Shown in pieces: positions 6,084-14,154 of a DNA stretch of 18,748 nt. The stretch is from RBG-16-66-20 sp049651845 (GTDB taxonomy: Bacteria > Pseudomonadota > Gammaproteobacteria > Burkholderiales > SG8-39). The notes below the pieces were generated by a model. It was not told where the DNA came from. It saw nothing but the letters and a program-made list of their open reading frames with translations, and did no database searches. The stretch lies in the NCBI GenBank assembly GCA_049651845.1, contig JBASCW010000017.1, positions 1 through 18,748 on the forward strand, read 5' to 3'. Numbering within the stretch: the stretch's first letter is position 1; each line of letters starts with the position of its first letter. A program made the translations under genes and the position numbers.

Positions 6084-7715
6084 TCAGGCGGCCAGCGCTT
6101 GCCTGCCGGCGAGATACTCGTCGTAGCTGCCGCGGAAATCCACCACCCGCGCTGGCCTGCCGTCTTTTCCGGGCTGGAGCTCGAGGATGCGCGTGGCGAG
6201 CGAGGACACGAACTCGCGGTCGTGGGACACGAAGACGAGCGTGCCCGTGTACTTGTCGAGCGCGGTGTTGAGCGACTCGATGGACTCCATGTCCAGGTGG
6301 TTGGTCGGCTCGTCCAGCAGCAGGACGTTGGGCATCTGCAGCACCAGCTTGCCGATCAACATGCGCTGGCCCTCGCCGCCCGAGATCACCTGCAGCGCCT
6401 TCTTCTGGTCGTCGCCCGAAAACAGCAGCTGGCCCAGCGTCGCGCGCACGATGAGATCGTCCTGCTCCGGGCGGTCCTTGCGGCGCCAGCGGCCGAGCCA
6501 CTCGGCGAGCGTTTCCTCCTGCTTGAACTCGTCGGCCGGGTCCTGCGGCCAGTAGCCCAGGCGCGCCTTCTCCGCCCACTTCACCGAGCCCCTGTCTGCT
6601 TCCAGATTGCCGGCAATACACCGAAGGAGGGTCGTCTTGCCGATGCCGTTGGGGCCGATGATGGCTACTTTTTCACCTGCTTCAATACTTAACTGCATTT
6701 TTTCAAATAAAGCCTTACCCCCATACCCCTTCGACAATCCTTCCACTTCCACCGCCAGCCGGTGCAATTTCTCCTTCGGGTCCACCTGGAAGCGGATGAA
6801 CGGGTACTGCCGGCTGGAGGGCTTCACGTCCTCGGGCTTGAGCTTCTCGATCATCTTCATGCGCGAGGTCGCCTGGCGCGCCTTGGCCTTGTGCGCGCGG
6901 AAGCGGCGCACGAAGTCCTCCAGGTCCGAGATGCGGTCCCTGGCCTTGGCGTTGTCCTTCTGCTGCTGCTGCTCGGCGAGCGTGGACGCCTCCATGAAAT
7001 CGTCGTAGCTGCCCGGGTAGACCTTGATGCCGCCGTAGTCCACATCGGCCATGTGCGTGCAGACCGCGGAGAGGAAGTGCCGGTCGTGCGAGATGATCAC
7101 CATCGTGCTCGTGCGCCGGTCGAGCACCTCCTCCAGCCAGCGGACGCTGTGGATGTCCAGGTTGTTGGTCGGCTCATCCAGCAGCAGGATGTCCGGGTCG
7201 CCGAAGAGGGCCTGCGCGAGCAGCACGCGCAGCTTCCAGCCCGGCGCCACCGCGCTCATCAAGCCCTGGTGCTGCGCCGTCGGCACGCCCAGGCCCAGCA
7301 GCAGCTCGCCCGCGCGCGCCTCGGCCGTGTAGCCGCCGTACTCCGAGTACTTGTGCTCGAGATCGGCCGCGCGCATGAACTCCTGCTCGCCCGCCTCCGG
7401 GTCCGCGTAGATCGCGTCGCGCTCGCGCATCGCCGCCCACATCTCCGCGTGGCCCTGCAGCACCACGTCCAGCACTCGCTCGCCCTCGTAGGCGAACTGG
7501 TCCTGCCGCAGCCGCCCCACCCGCTCGTTCGAATCGATCGCCACCGTGCCCGCGCTCGGCTCCAGCTCGCCGCCCAGGATCTTCATGAACGTGGACTTGC
7601 CGCAGCCGTTCGCGCCGATCAGGCCATAGCGGTTGCCGCCGCCGAACTTCACGGAGACGTCCGAGAACAGGGGCTTGGCCCCGAATTGCATGGCGATGTT
7701 GGAGGCGACGATCAT
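6084..7715 (-). CDS. ybiT: ABC-F family ATPase YbiT
   Basis: This 543-residue protein has two ABC ATPase domains and no membrane segment, as in ABC-F translation factors that bind the ribosomal E site. ABC1 has Walker A GANGCGKST (34-42) and Walker B ILLLDEPTNNLD (176-187). Its signature is the YbiT-type VAPGWKLR rather than LSGGE. The inter-domain linker (about 190-320) is rich in Gln, Lys and Arg (QQQQKDNAKARD). ABC2 has Walker A GPNGIGKTT (354-362), signature SGGEGQR (445-451) and Walker B VLLLDEPTNHLD (464-475). Similarity to E. coli YbiT is high along the whole length, including the start (MxVxSNxxMQFG). The start has no clear Shine-Dalgarno. A TACAAT box lies 25 bases upstream. Bases 6661-6720 are only 35% GC, unlike the rest of the gene. 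Confidence 0.95.
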   Translation of the reverse strand: MIVASNIAMQFGAKPLFSDVSVKFGGGNRYGLIGANGCGKSTFMKILGGELEPSAGTVAIDSNERVGRLRQDQFAYEGERVLDVVLQGHAEMWAAMRERDAIYADPEAGEQEFMRAADLEHKYSEYGGYTAEARAGELLLGLGVPTAQHQGLMSAVAPGWKLRVLLAQALFGDPDILLLDEPTNNLDIHSVRWLEEVLDRRTSTMVIISHDRHFLSAVCTHMADVDYGGIKVYPGSYDDFMEASTLAEQQQQKDNAKARDRISDLEDFVRRFRAHKAKARQATSRMKMIEKLKPEDVKPSSRQYPFIRFQVDPKEKLHRLAVEVEGLSKGYGGKALFEKMQLSIEAGEKVAIIGPNGIGKTTLLRCIAGNLEADRGSVKWAEKARLGYWPQDPADEFKQEETLAEWLGRWRRKDRPEQDDLIVRATLGQLLFSGDDQKKALQVISGGEGQRMLIGKLVLQMPNVLLLDEPTNHLDMESIESLNTALDKYTGTLVFVSHDREFVSSLATRILELQPGKDGRPARVVDFRGSYDEYLAGRQALAA

Positions 7716-7739
7716 GACGAAGTCTTTAGGAGGGCGCGC

Positions 7740-7745
7740 ATTGTA
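7740..7745 (-). promoter_or_regulatory. Candidate -10 box for ybiT
   Basis: TACAAT on the minus strand ends 25 bases before the ybiT ATG. No good -35 is visible at 16-18 bp. If active, it lets ybiT be transcribed independently of the HEPN/DUF262 pair that precedes it on the same strand. Confidence 0.3.
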
Positions 7746-7865
7746 CCCTCAAGATGGTCCGTGCCTACAGCGAAGAAATCTTGCTCGCAATGTAACCGCT
7801 CGGTCACATGCAATACGCTGTCGAACCCGTGGGCCGCCGACCGTTTCTTCGTCTGCGGATTAAAT

Positions 7866-8384
7866 CTATCTAGACTTCTTTGCCGCAGCGACACGCAGCA
7901 CTGGCGGAGTTGGAAAGAAGAGACACTCGACAAAATCCATGATCTCTTGAATTGAAGCCCAATATCGCTCAACCTGGCCAAGCGATACTGCGGCGGCACC
8001 GCCATGGGCAATATTGTTCCGCAGGCCCACTATGCTATTGAGCGCCGCCAGCTTTTCATCAATAACGTACTTGTCAGTCCGCTCCCGCCAAGTCGCGTCA
8101 AAACTCCCAACTACTTGAAGCAACCGATCCTTATCTACGTTAGTAAGCCTTGAAAGCGATGACTCCAAGTAGGACCGAATCGGCGCGGCCGTCTTTCCCA
8201 TGGAATATTCCACTGCAATGTCCAATACCGATTTCTCAATATGTCCAGAGATCAGCACGCACAAGTGTCTAGCGTAGTCGGCTTGAACCGCAACGGCGTC
8301 CGGATGCTGCGCGAGCGCCTTGGCCCTAGTCACGACCGCCTCGACTGATCGCCTGCGAAGCTCAACTTCGCGGACTATGCTCAC
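7866..8384 (-). CDS. HEPN domain protein, probable RNase partner of DUF262
   Basis: This 172-residue, mostly helical protein carries the HEPN signature GLRNNIAHG: R122 and H127 form the R-x4-H motif found in RNase HEPN proteins. Its layout (N-terminal helices with a DYARHLCVLISGHIEKSVLDIAVEYS core, then helices with the R-x4-H, then a C-terminal helix) fits the RiboL-PSP or MAE_28990-like HEPN families. It starts at a GTG only seven bases after the DUF262 stop, and the TAGGG ribosome binding site overlaps that stop, so the two are coupled. GC is about 42-50%, far below the flanks. Established knowledge: HEPN proteins are frequent toxin or effector RNases in antiphage and toxin-antitoxin loci. 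Inference: this is the effector and DUF262 the sensor or regulator. Target RNA unknown. Confidence 0.85.
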   Translation of the reverse strand: MSIVREVELRRRSVEAVVTRAKALAQHPDAVAVQADYARHLCVLISGHIEKSVLDIAVEYSMGKTAAPIRSYLESSLSRLTNVDKDRLLQVVGSFDATWRERTDKYVIDEKLAALNSIVGLRNNIAHGGAAAVSLGQVERYWASIQEIMDFVECLFFPTPPVLRVAAAKKSR

Positions 8385-8391
8385 AGAAACC

Positions 8392-9534
8392 CTAAATTTT
8401 CTTAAACGCCCGAATGCCCAACCGAAGCCGAGTTCTCACGTTCTCTTCGTCTGCAGTTGCGCGAGAAATTGACCGCTGAAAGCTCATGTTCCGCAACAGT
8501 CTCTGATAGGCAATCTTTAGGCGCTTCGACTTCTTGATTGGCCCCTTATTTTGAATTCGCGCAGCAACCCCAACCATCAATGCATCAACCAAGGCGGCAT
8601 TTACAGCAACCTTCAGCCGAAAGGCTTTCCTCCCAATTCCCTTGAGGATCGCTTCACACGTAGCCTCGAAAAGATCTCGAAACTCGCGTTGCACTCGGCT
8701 ATCCAAGTTGCGCCTTCTAGCCATATAAGCGCTAAGAAATCCTTTCATGGGCCGCGAGTATCGCTTGAACGCCTCGAGCAACGAAAAAAACCGCAGAATC
8801 AATTCAACGTCTTTCAGGCGCGACGAACGCCTTCCGAAAAGCTTTCGCCAACTTTCAAGCATATTCAATTCAGTCAACAGCTGAACGAATGGGCCGTGGT
8901 AGAGCGCAACGCGAATTTCCTGAGGCTGCAAAGAAGTGCCCCCGGAGTTCAGGCGCTCAAAAATGAGATAGATACTGCTCTTATCTTCGCTTGGCTCGTC
9001 CTGTCGAATTACTGTTGCATGAATCACTGAGTCATCTAGCCGTCTGCGATCTGGACTCTCCAAACTCTTGTAGCCTTTCCCCCTAAATCTCTCCTGAACT
9101 CCATCGAGCACGAATTCCCCGCCCTCCCAATCGTTCTCATAGAAGCGAGCCAAAGTCTTTAGCCTCTGATGACCATCAAGAACAAGGTTGCGACCGTCTT
9201 CCTCTTTCACAAGAAAAATTCCAGGAACAGGCAAGCCAAGCAACAACGATTCGATAAATCTGTCAGCTTGCTGCTTTTTCCATACATACTCGCGTTGAAA
9301 CCGCACTTCGCCGCTCTTAGCTTTCGTTGGCAAACTGAAAAGGGGAACAAAAATGGCCTTTTCTTTGATCCGCTGCACCAACGAACTCACCGGATAGTCG
9401 GCACCAAACGCCGTGATCGCGTAGGTAAACGGGACAACTTCAGCCGCCTCGTTGATATCGAGAACGCCGTCCTGCACCAAGACGTCCTGTCCGATGGTTT
9501 TTGTGGAAGTCGCCGCTTGGCGCTTCTTAGCCAT
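8392..9534 (-). CDS. DUF262 (ParB/GmrSD-N-like) protein
   Basis: The 380-residue product shows the DUF262 motifs: FQREYVWK (79-86), VLDGHQRL (118-125, the DGxQR nucleotide-handling or nuclease motif) and FERLNSGGTSLQPQEIR (192-208). It has no C-terminal DUF1524 HNH domain as in GmrSD or SspE; instead ~170 basic residues with no motif I recognise follow. The ATG at 9534 has AGAGGGAAAG upstream. Downstream it is coupled to the HEPN gene. Upstream, 71 bases separate it from the end of the addA-like gene on the same strand, so it may be co-transcribed. DUF262 proteins occur in antiphage systems, where the N-domain is thought to use NTP. Its activity here is inferred only. Low GC (47-48% in two 60-base lines counted) marks it as horizontally acquired. 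Confidence 0.9.
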   Translation of the reverse strand: MAKKRQAATSTKTIGQDVLVQDGVLDINEAAEVVPFTYAITAFGADYPVSSLVQRIKEKAIFVPLFSLPTKAKSGEVRFQREYVWKKQQADRFIESLLLGLPVPGIFLVKEEDGRNLVLDGHQRLKTLARFYENDWEGGEFVLDGVQERFRGKGYKSLESPDRRRLDDSVIHATVIRQDEPSEDKSSIYLIFERLNSGGTSLQPQEIRVALYHGPFVQLLTELNMLESWRKLFGRRSSRLKDVELILRFFSLLEAFKRYSRPMKGFLSAYMARRRNLDSRVQREFRDLFEATCEAILKGIGRKAFRLKVAVNAALVDALMVGVAARIQNKGPIKKSKRLKIAYQRLLRNMSFQRSISRATADEENVRTRLRLGIRAFKKI

Positions 9535-9605
9535 ATGTGCTTTCCCTCTGCAATCAATTTGACAATGGATTCACTCGAGAATCGCGACGTCGTGTGGTTC
9601 GTTGT

Positions 9606-12563
9606 CTAGTCGCGCCACGCAATTTCCCTCGCTATCAGTGGGAAGTAAAGCGCGAACTGATTCGCGCTCAAAGCATCGCCATACATTCGCATCCTACGCG
9701 CGTATCTGGCACGTTCTTGATCTAGGAACGCGCCTACATTTGCTCCTTCATGGCGACTGGTCTTGTAATCAATGATCCATAGCGTCCCATCCGATTCCCG
9801 AACTAATCGATCAATGACATGACTCCCCATTTTCGTTCGAATTCTGTACTCATTCTTTGCCTCGTGATGCCGCCCCAACAGCCACCGCCCCCGCTCATCT
9901 GCCAGGGTGTTCTTCAGCGCAGTAGAGACGAGTTCCGCTGCCGGCGCAACATCCTGAACGCCGCGGCGCTTTAGCTCCATCTCGAATCGAGATTTCAGCG
10001 AGTCGATGCGCTTCGCGTCCCAGCCCTTGAGTTCGTCCTCGGCGATTCGCTGGAGCCAGCGATGGACGACGGTGCCGACGTGGCGGGCGGTTTCGCCGGC
10101 CCAAGAGAACTCGGGCGATTCATCTATTGAAACAGTTGTGGAACTCCACGCAGCGGGCGCGGGGGGCGGCGGGAGCTTGAAGGCGGCGGGCAGGCGGCGA
10201 AGGGTTTGCGGCGGGAGTTCTCGATTGGAGGGCTCGACATCAGGCGCCTGATCGAGCTTCTCGGGGAAGTGCTCGCGGGCGACGGCCCAGGCGCGCGCGA
10301 GGAGGGAGCGCTTGGTGGGCGGCTTCACGGCACCGTGGTCGTCGGTCTTCGCGCAGGCCATGAGGTGCAGGCGCTCGATGGCGCGGGTGGCGGCGACGTA
10401 GAGCAGGCGCGCGGCCTCGGTGTCCTCGGCTTCGCGGTCGAGGTCGGCGAGGTATTTGTAGGCAGGCTCTTCGTCGGCGCCGGTCTCCTTGATGGGCGCG
10501 AGCAGCAGCGCTTTGGGCACCAGCTCCTTCCAGCGGATGAGCGGCGTGTCGGTGCGGCCGGGCAGGCGGTCGAGGCCGGGGACGATGACGGTGTCGAACT
10601 CCAGGCCCTTGGCCTTGTGGATGGTCATGATCTGCAGGTCGGCTTCGCCCGCGACGGGATCGGGCTGGGCGTAGAGCTCGTCCAGCGATCCGGCGAGGCG
10701 CGCGAAGTCCACCTCGCCCGCCTCTTCCAGCATTTCCAGCTCATCGAGGAAGACGCCGGCGTCCTCCAGGTCGGCGGGATCTTCCAGGCAGGCCGGGCCG
10801 CCGAGCGCGAGCCAGGCGGCTTCTACGCGGCCGCGCAGGCTGCCGCGCTGGCGGTTGGCGAGCGCGGGGCCGATGACGGCGCGGAAGCGTTCGAGTGATG
10901 GGATGGCCTGGACGGTCTCCCAGACGGTTTCCTTCTTGTTTTCGAAGAAAGAAGAAAGATCCGCAAGCGAAAGGCCGACCCACGGCGCGCGCAGGATCGC
11001 CAGCCAGGCCACGCGGTCGGCGAGGTGCGTGAGCGCGCGCGTGAGGGCGAAGAGGTCCTGCACCACCTGCTTTTCGCCCAGGTGCTCGATCTCGATGGCG
11101 CGGAAGCGCAGGCCGGCGGCCTTGAGCGCGGGCACGATCGCGGCGAGCGCGGTGCGGTTGCGCACCAGCAGCGCCTTCGTACCCTTGGCCGCGGCGACGA
11201 TCTTCACGACCTCCTGCGCTTCCGATGCGGGATCGGCAAAGCAGTGCCAGCGCGCGGCCGCGCCGGGCAGCGCGGGATGGTGGGAGGCGGCGGCGGAGTA
11301 AGGCACGGCGCCGGAGGTTTCATTTTCTTCGGCGGGAAGAATGCTTGAGAAGGAAGCATTGAACCAATCGACAAGATTTGCCTGCGAGCGGAAGTTGGTC
11401 TTGAGCGCGATCGGCTCCAGCTTCACGTTAGGCAACCCTTCCCTGCGCGCTTTCAGGAACAGCGCAACTTCGGCCTCACGGAAGCGGTAGATGGACTGCA
11501 TGGGATCGCCCACCACGAAGAGCGTGCGGCCGTCATCGGCCTGCCATCCGGCGGTGAGACGCTCGAGCAGCTCCCACTGGCTGATGGAGGTGTCCTGGAA
11601 CTCGTCCACGAGGATGTGGCTGATCTTCGCGTCCAGCTCGAGCAGCAGGTCGGAGGGATCCTCCACGCTGCCCAGCGCGCGCACGGCTCCTTGAGCGATC
11701 TCGGTGAAGTCGGCCTCGCCGGCGGCGGCGAAGACGAGCTTGAGCTGCGCCGCGGCCACGGGCAACAGCGCCAGCATGGCTTCGAGCGCCGCCCACTGCT
11801 CGTCGGAATACTTCTCGGGCGGCAGCACCTTCAGCTGCGCGAGCGCCAACCGCAGCGGCTCGTTGCCCTCGAGCGCTTTCGCATGGGGCTTTTTCTTGTT
11901 GAAGGTGTCTTTCAGGGTGAGGACGTCGCGCGCGAACTCTTCCGATGCGCGACCGTCAATGTCCTTTGCTTTCTGAAGCAGACGATGTCTTTCAGAAGAA
12001 AGGGCAAGTTCAAGTTCAGCCCGCGTGGGCGCGCCGCCGGTCTTGCGCAGCCACTGGTCGCGCCGCGCGAGCATGCTGGAGATGAGGCTGGTGGCGGTGG
12101 CGACGTTGTTGTCGAGGTGCGAGAGCAGCGTCGCCACCTTGTCGCCGTAGTCCTTCGTTTCCAGGAGCGCGAGCGTGTTCGCCGCGGCCTCGCGGTAGAG
12201 CTCGTGCGCGTCCTCCACGATGCCGGGCGGCACGCCGAACTGCGCGGGCACCGGCAGCTGGCGCGCGAGCGACATGCAGAACGCGTCGATGGTCTCGATG
12301 CGCAGGCGGTGGGCGATCTCGCGCGGCGCCGGCCCATGGGCCGGTCCTTCGTGCAGCTTCTCGAGCACGCGCTTGCGCATCTCGGCCGCCGCCTTCTTGG
12401 TGAAGGTGATGGCGAGTACTGCTTCAGGTTTGGGGGTGATTTCCAGCAGCTTCAGGAATCTTTCGACCAGCAGCGTGGTCTTGCCCGAGCCCGCCGGCGC
12501 CTGGACGATGAACGACCGCGTCACGTCCAATGCACGATCCCGCTCGCTCTGGTCGGCTATCAT
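9606..12563 (-). CDS. AddA-like UvrD/RecB-family helicase-nuclease
   Basis: This 985-residue protein combines an SF1A (UvrD-type) helicase with a C-terminal RecB-family nuclease, as in AddA. It would work in double-strand-break end resection with the AddB-like partner at 14155-16716. Helicase motifs: Q-motif start MIADQSERDRAL, Walker A APAGSGKTT (22-30), motif Ia ITFTKKAAAEMRKRV, motif II LVDEFQDT (318-325), motif III VGDPMQSIYRFR, motif IV LKTNFRSQ, motif V IMTIHKAKGLEF and motif VI LLYVAATRA. Nuclease residues: H834 in HRWLQ, D918, and D932/K934 in IIDYKT. The ATG at 12563 is the first possible start in frame and lacks a Shine-Dalgarno. It lies 20 bp from the divergent peroxiredoxin-like start and inside a 12-bp inverted repeat. 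The last ~250 bases drop to about 50% GC, like the DUF262-HEPN cassette next to it. Confidence 0.92.
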   Translation of the reverse strand: MIADQSERDRALDVTRSFIVQAPAGSGKTTLLVERFLKLLEITPKPEAVLAITFTKKAAAEMRKRVLEKLHEGPAHGPAPREIAHRLRIETIDAFCMSLARQLPVPAQFGVPPGIVEDAHELYREAAANTLALLETKDYGDKVATLLSHLDNNVATATSLISSMLARRDQWLRKTGGAPTRAELELALSSERHRLLQKAKDIDGRASEEFARDVLTLKDTFNKKKPHAKALEGNEPLRLALAQLKVLPPEKYSDEQWAALEAMLALLPVAAAQLKLVFAAAGEADFTEIAQGAVRALGSVEDPSDLLLELDAKISHILVDEFQDTSISQWELLERLTAGWQADDGRTLFVVGDPMQSIYRFREAEVALFLKARREGLPNVKLEPIALKTNFRSQANLVDWFNASFSSILPAEENETSGAVPYSAAASHHPALPGAAARWHCFADPASEAQEVVKIVAAAKGTKALLVRNRTALAAIVPALKAAGLRFRAIEIEHLGEKQVVQDLFALTRALTHLADRVAWLAILRAPWVGLSLADLSSFFENKKETVWETVQAIPSLERFRAVIGPALANRQRGSLRGRVEAAWLALGGPACLEDPADLEDAGVFLDELEMLEEAGEVDFARLAGSLDELYAQPDPVAGEADLQIMTIHKAKGLEFDTVIVPGLDRLPGRTDTPLIRWKELVPKALLLAPIKETGADEEPAYKYLADLDREAEDTEAARLLYVAATRAIERLHLMACAKTDDHGAVKPPTKRSLLARAWAVAREHFPEKLDQAPDVEPSNRELPPQTLRRLPAAFKLPPPPAPAAWSSTTVSIDESPEFSWAGETARHVGTVVHRWLQRIAEDELKGWDAKRIDSLKSRFEMELKRRGVQDVAPAAELVSTALKNTLADERGRWLLGRHHEAKNEYRIRTKMGSHVIDRLVRESDGTLWIIDYKTSRHEGANVGAFLDQERARYARRMRMYGDALSANQFALYFPLIAREIAWRD

Positions 12564-12572
12564 TGGACGTGA
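12521..12572. promoter_or_regulatory. 12-bp inverted repeat across the divergent addA-like / peroxiredoxin-like starts
   Basis: TCACGTCCAATG (12521-12532) and CATTGGACGTGA (12561-12572) are exact reverse complements, 40 bp centre to centre. One arm contains the addA-like start codon (12561-12563) and abuts the ribosome binding site of the plus-strand gene. The other arm lies in addA codons 11-14. It could be a pair of operator half-sites. In addA-like mRNA it would form a stem covering the AUG with a 28-base loop. Confidence 0.5.
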
Positions 12573-12583
12573 GGAGGAGTTCG

Positions 12584-13117
12584 ATGAGAGTCATTCCCGG
12601 CGACACCATGCCGGCCATCGACGCGCGGCTGGTTTCCGGCGGGCGCTGGGCGCTCGCGCAGGAAAAGCCCGGGAAGCTCGCGCTGCTCGCCTTCTATCGC
12701 GGCATCTTCTGCCCGATCTGCCGCGTCTGGCTCGGGGACCTCGACCGCCTGGTGCCGGATTTCGAGAAGCGCGGCGTGTCGGTGATCGCGCTCTCCTGCG
12801 ACAAGAAGGAAGGCGCCGAGAAGGCGGTGAAGGACTGGGGCCTGAAGAAGCTGCGCGTCGGCTACGGCCTGGACGTAGAGGACGCGAGGAAGGCCGGCCT
12901 CTACATCTCCGAGGGCCGCGGCCTCAACCCGGCCACCGGCGAGAAGGAGCCGATGCTGTTCGCGGAACCCGCGCTGCTGCTGGTCAAGCCCGAGGGCGAG
13001 CTCTATGCCGCGTGGATCCAGTCCACCCCGTACGCGCGCGTGCACCTCGCGGAGATCCTCACCGCGGTGGACAACTTCGTGGCGAAGAACGTCCCCGAGC
13101 CCCGGGGATCGGCCTAG
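12584..13117 (+). CDS. Peroxiredoxin-like (AhpC/TSA superfamily) protein with CPxC
   Basis: The 177-residue product has a thioredoxin fold of the peroxiredoxin-like type. After MRVIPGDTMPAID comes LALLAFYRGIFCPICRVWL, where C43 and C46 form a CPIC motif. Typical later elements are a strand and helix VSVIALSCDKKEGAEKAVKDW, and FAEPALLLVKPEGELY leading to the core cis-Pro-type strand. It probably acts as a cytoplasmic peroxidase or disulfide reductase; there is no signal peptide. The ATG at 12584 has a strong GAGGAGGAG site (12571-12579) at 4-5 bases, so the longer frame from 12530, which overlaps addA, is rejected. It is the only plus-strand gene between the AddB- and AddA-like genes, divergent from addA and convergent with the cyclase-family gene. 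Confidence 0.88.
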   Translation: MRVIPGDTMPAIDARLVSGGRWALAQEKPGKLALLAFYRGIFCPICRVWLGDLDRLVPDFEKRGVSVIALSCDKKEGAEKAVKDWGLKKLRVGYGLDVEDARKAGLYISEGRGLNPATGEKEPMLFAEPALLLVKPEGELYAAWIQSTPYARVHLAEILTAVDNFVAKNVPEPRGSA

Positions 13118-13152
13118 CGGCCGCTTTCCGGGGGCCCGGGCGGTTCGTTCGC

Positions 13153-14109
13153 CTAGCGGACCGCGACCGGCGCGACCGTGGAGCCGGAAAAGCCCTGTGC
13201 CTTGAGCGGCTGCATCATGAAGGCGAACTCGTAGACCTTCTTCGCCGCCAGTTCGTCGAGCTTGAGGTTCTCCAGCAGGTGCACGCCGTTCACCACCAGC
13301 GCGAGCTGGTGCACCGGCAGCGAGAGCTTCGGGTCCGGGTTGGGCGCGACTTCCACCGGCCAGTTGTCCGAGCCGAGCAGCATCGGGTCCTGCTTGATCA
13401 GCCACTCGGCCGCGGCGATGCCGATGCCCGGGCAGGTCTTCACGTAGCGCGCGTTTTCCTTGCCCCAGAGCTTGTGCCAGCCGGTGTTGATCAGCACCGC
13501 GTCGCCCGGCTGCAGCTTGACGTTCTGCCGCGCGAGCGCGTCCTGCAGGTCCTTCACGGTGATCTCGTAGGTGTCGGGCAGCGTGTCCACGCCCTTCAGC
13601 GCCGCCACGTCGATCAGCACGCCGCGGGTGAGCAGCGTGCCGACCTTCTCGATGCCGAACTTGCCAAAGCCGCCGCGCGCGGAGTTCTTGTCGACCTCCT
13701 GGCAGTTGTACCAGAGGTTCTCGTGCGTCTGGTGCGCGAAGCCGTCGAACTGCGTGCCGACCTGGCCGATCTCGGAGATCACGATTTCCTCGTTCGAGCC
13801 GCGCCGGTTGGAGAAGTCGTTCATGAAGGTGCGCTTGGTGTGCACGTCGAAGCGCCGCGTGCCGAAGAACGGCATGCTCGCGTTGAGCACGTGCGCCAGC
13901 TCGATCACCTCGCCCGACTTGATCAGCTTCGCGGCGTTCAGCACCGCGGCCGGCTTCTGGTGGTTCATCGAGCCGCGCTCGTCGGCGGCACCCCACTTCG
14001 ACGGGCAGCGCACGCCCGGCGCGGGCACCGTCCAGCTCTGCGCCAGCACGGAAAAGCTCGCGAGGCCGAGCGCCGTGCCGAGCGCAAAGCCGATGGCTTT
14101 CGATGTCAT
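13153..14109 (-). CDS. Secreted cyclase-family (PF04199) metal-dependent hydrolase
   Basis: The 318-residue precursor has a signal peptide (residues 1-23, KAIGFALGTALGLASFSVLAQ, cut near AQ-S), so it is exported to the periplasm. The mature part belongs to the cyclase/kynurenine-formamidase-like family: W-GAADERGSMN near the start, VIELAHVLNASMPFFG, and the metal motif region GQVGTQFDGFAHQ in place of the common GTHxDxPxH. It also has GDAVLINTGWHKLW and an LLGSDNWPVE segment typical of the subgroup. The likely reaction is hydrolysis of an amide or ester; the substrate is unknown. The Gln in place of His in the GTH motif is seen in other members, so it may still bind metal. The start has GGGAG about 11 bases upstream. 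It is convergent with the peroxiredoxin-like gene and 45 bases downstream of the AddB-like gene. Confidence 0.88.
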   Translation of the reverse strand: MTSKAIGFALGTALGLASFSVLAQSWTVPAPGVRCPSKWGAADERGSMNHQKPAAVLNAAKLIKSGEVIELAHVLNASMPFFGTRRFDVHTKRTFMNDFSNRRGSNEEIVISEIGQVGTQFDGFAHQTHENLWYNCQEVDKNSARGGFGKFGIEKVGTLLTRGVLIDVAALKGVDTLPDTYEITVKDLQDALARQNVKLQPGDAVLINTGWHKLWGKENARYVKTCPGIGIAAAEWLIKQDPMLLGSDNWPVEVAPNPDPKLSLPVHQLALVVNGVHLLENLKLDELAAKKVYEFAFMMQPLKAQGFSGSTVAPVAVR

Positions 14110-14154
14110 ATGGTGTGTTCTCCCAGGAGTGAATTGCGGTCGCTACCATACGCT

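Noticed and set aside
10206..10898. Plus-strand ORF of 230 codons opposite the addA-like gene
   Set aside because: Antisense shadow with Gly/Glu/Val bias and no RBS; the minus-strand helicase motifs are continuous here.
12530..12583. Longer N-terminus for the peroxiredoxin-like protein
   Set aside because: It would overlap the addA-like coding start and lacks an RBS; the ATG at 12584 has a strong GAGGAGGAG site and begins at the expected fold boundary.
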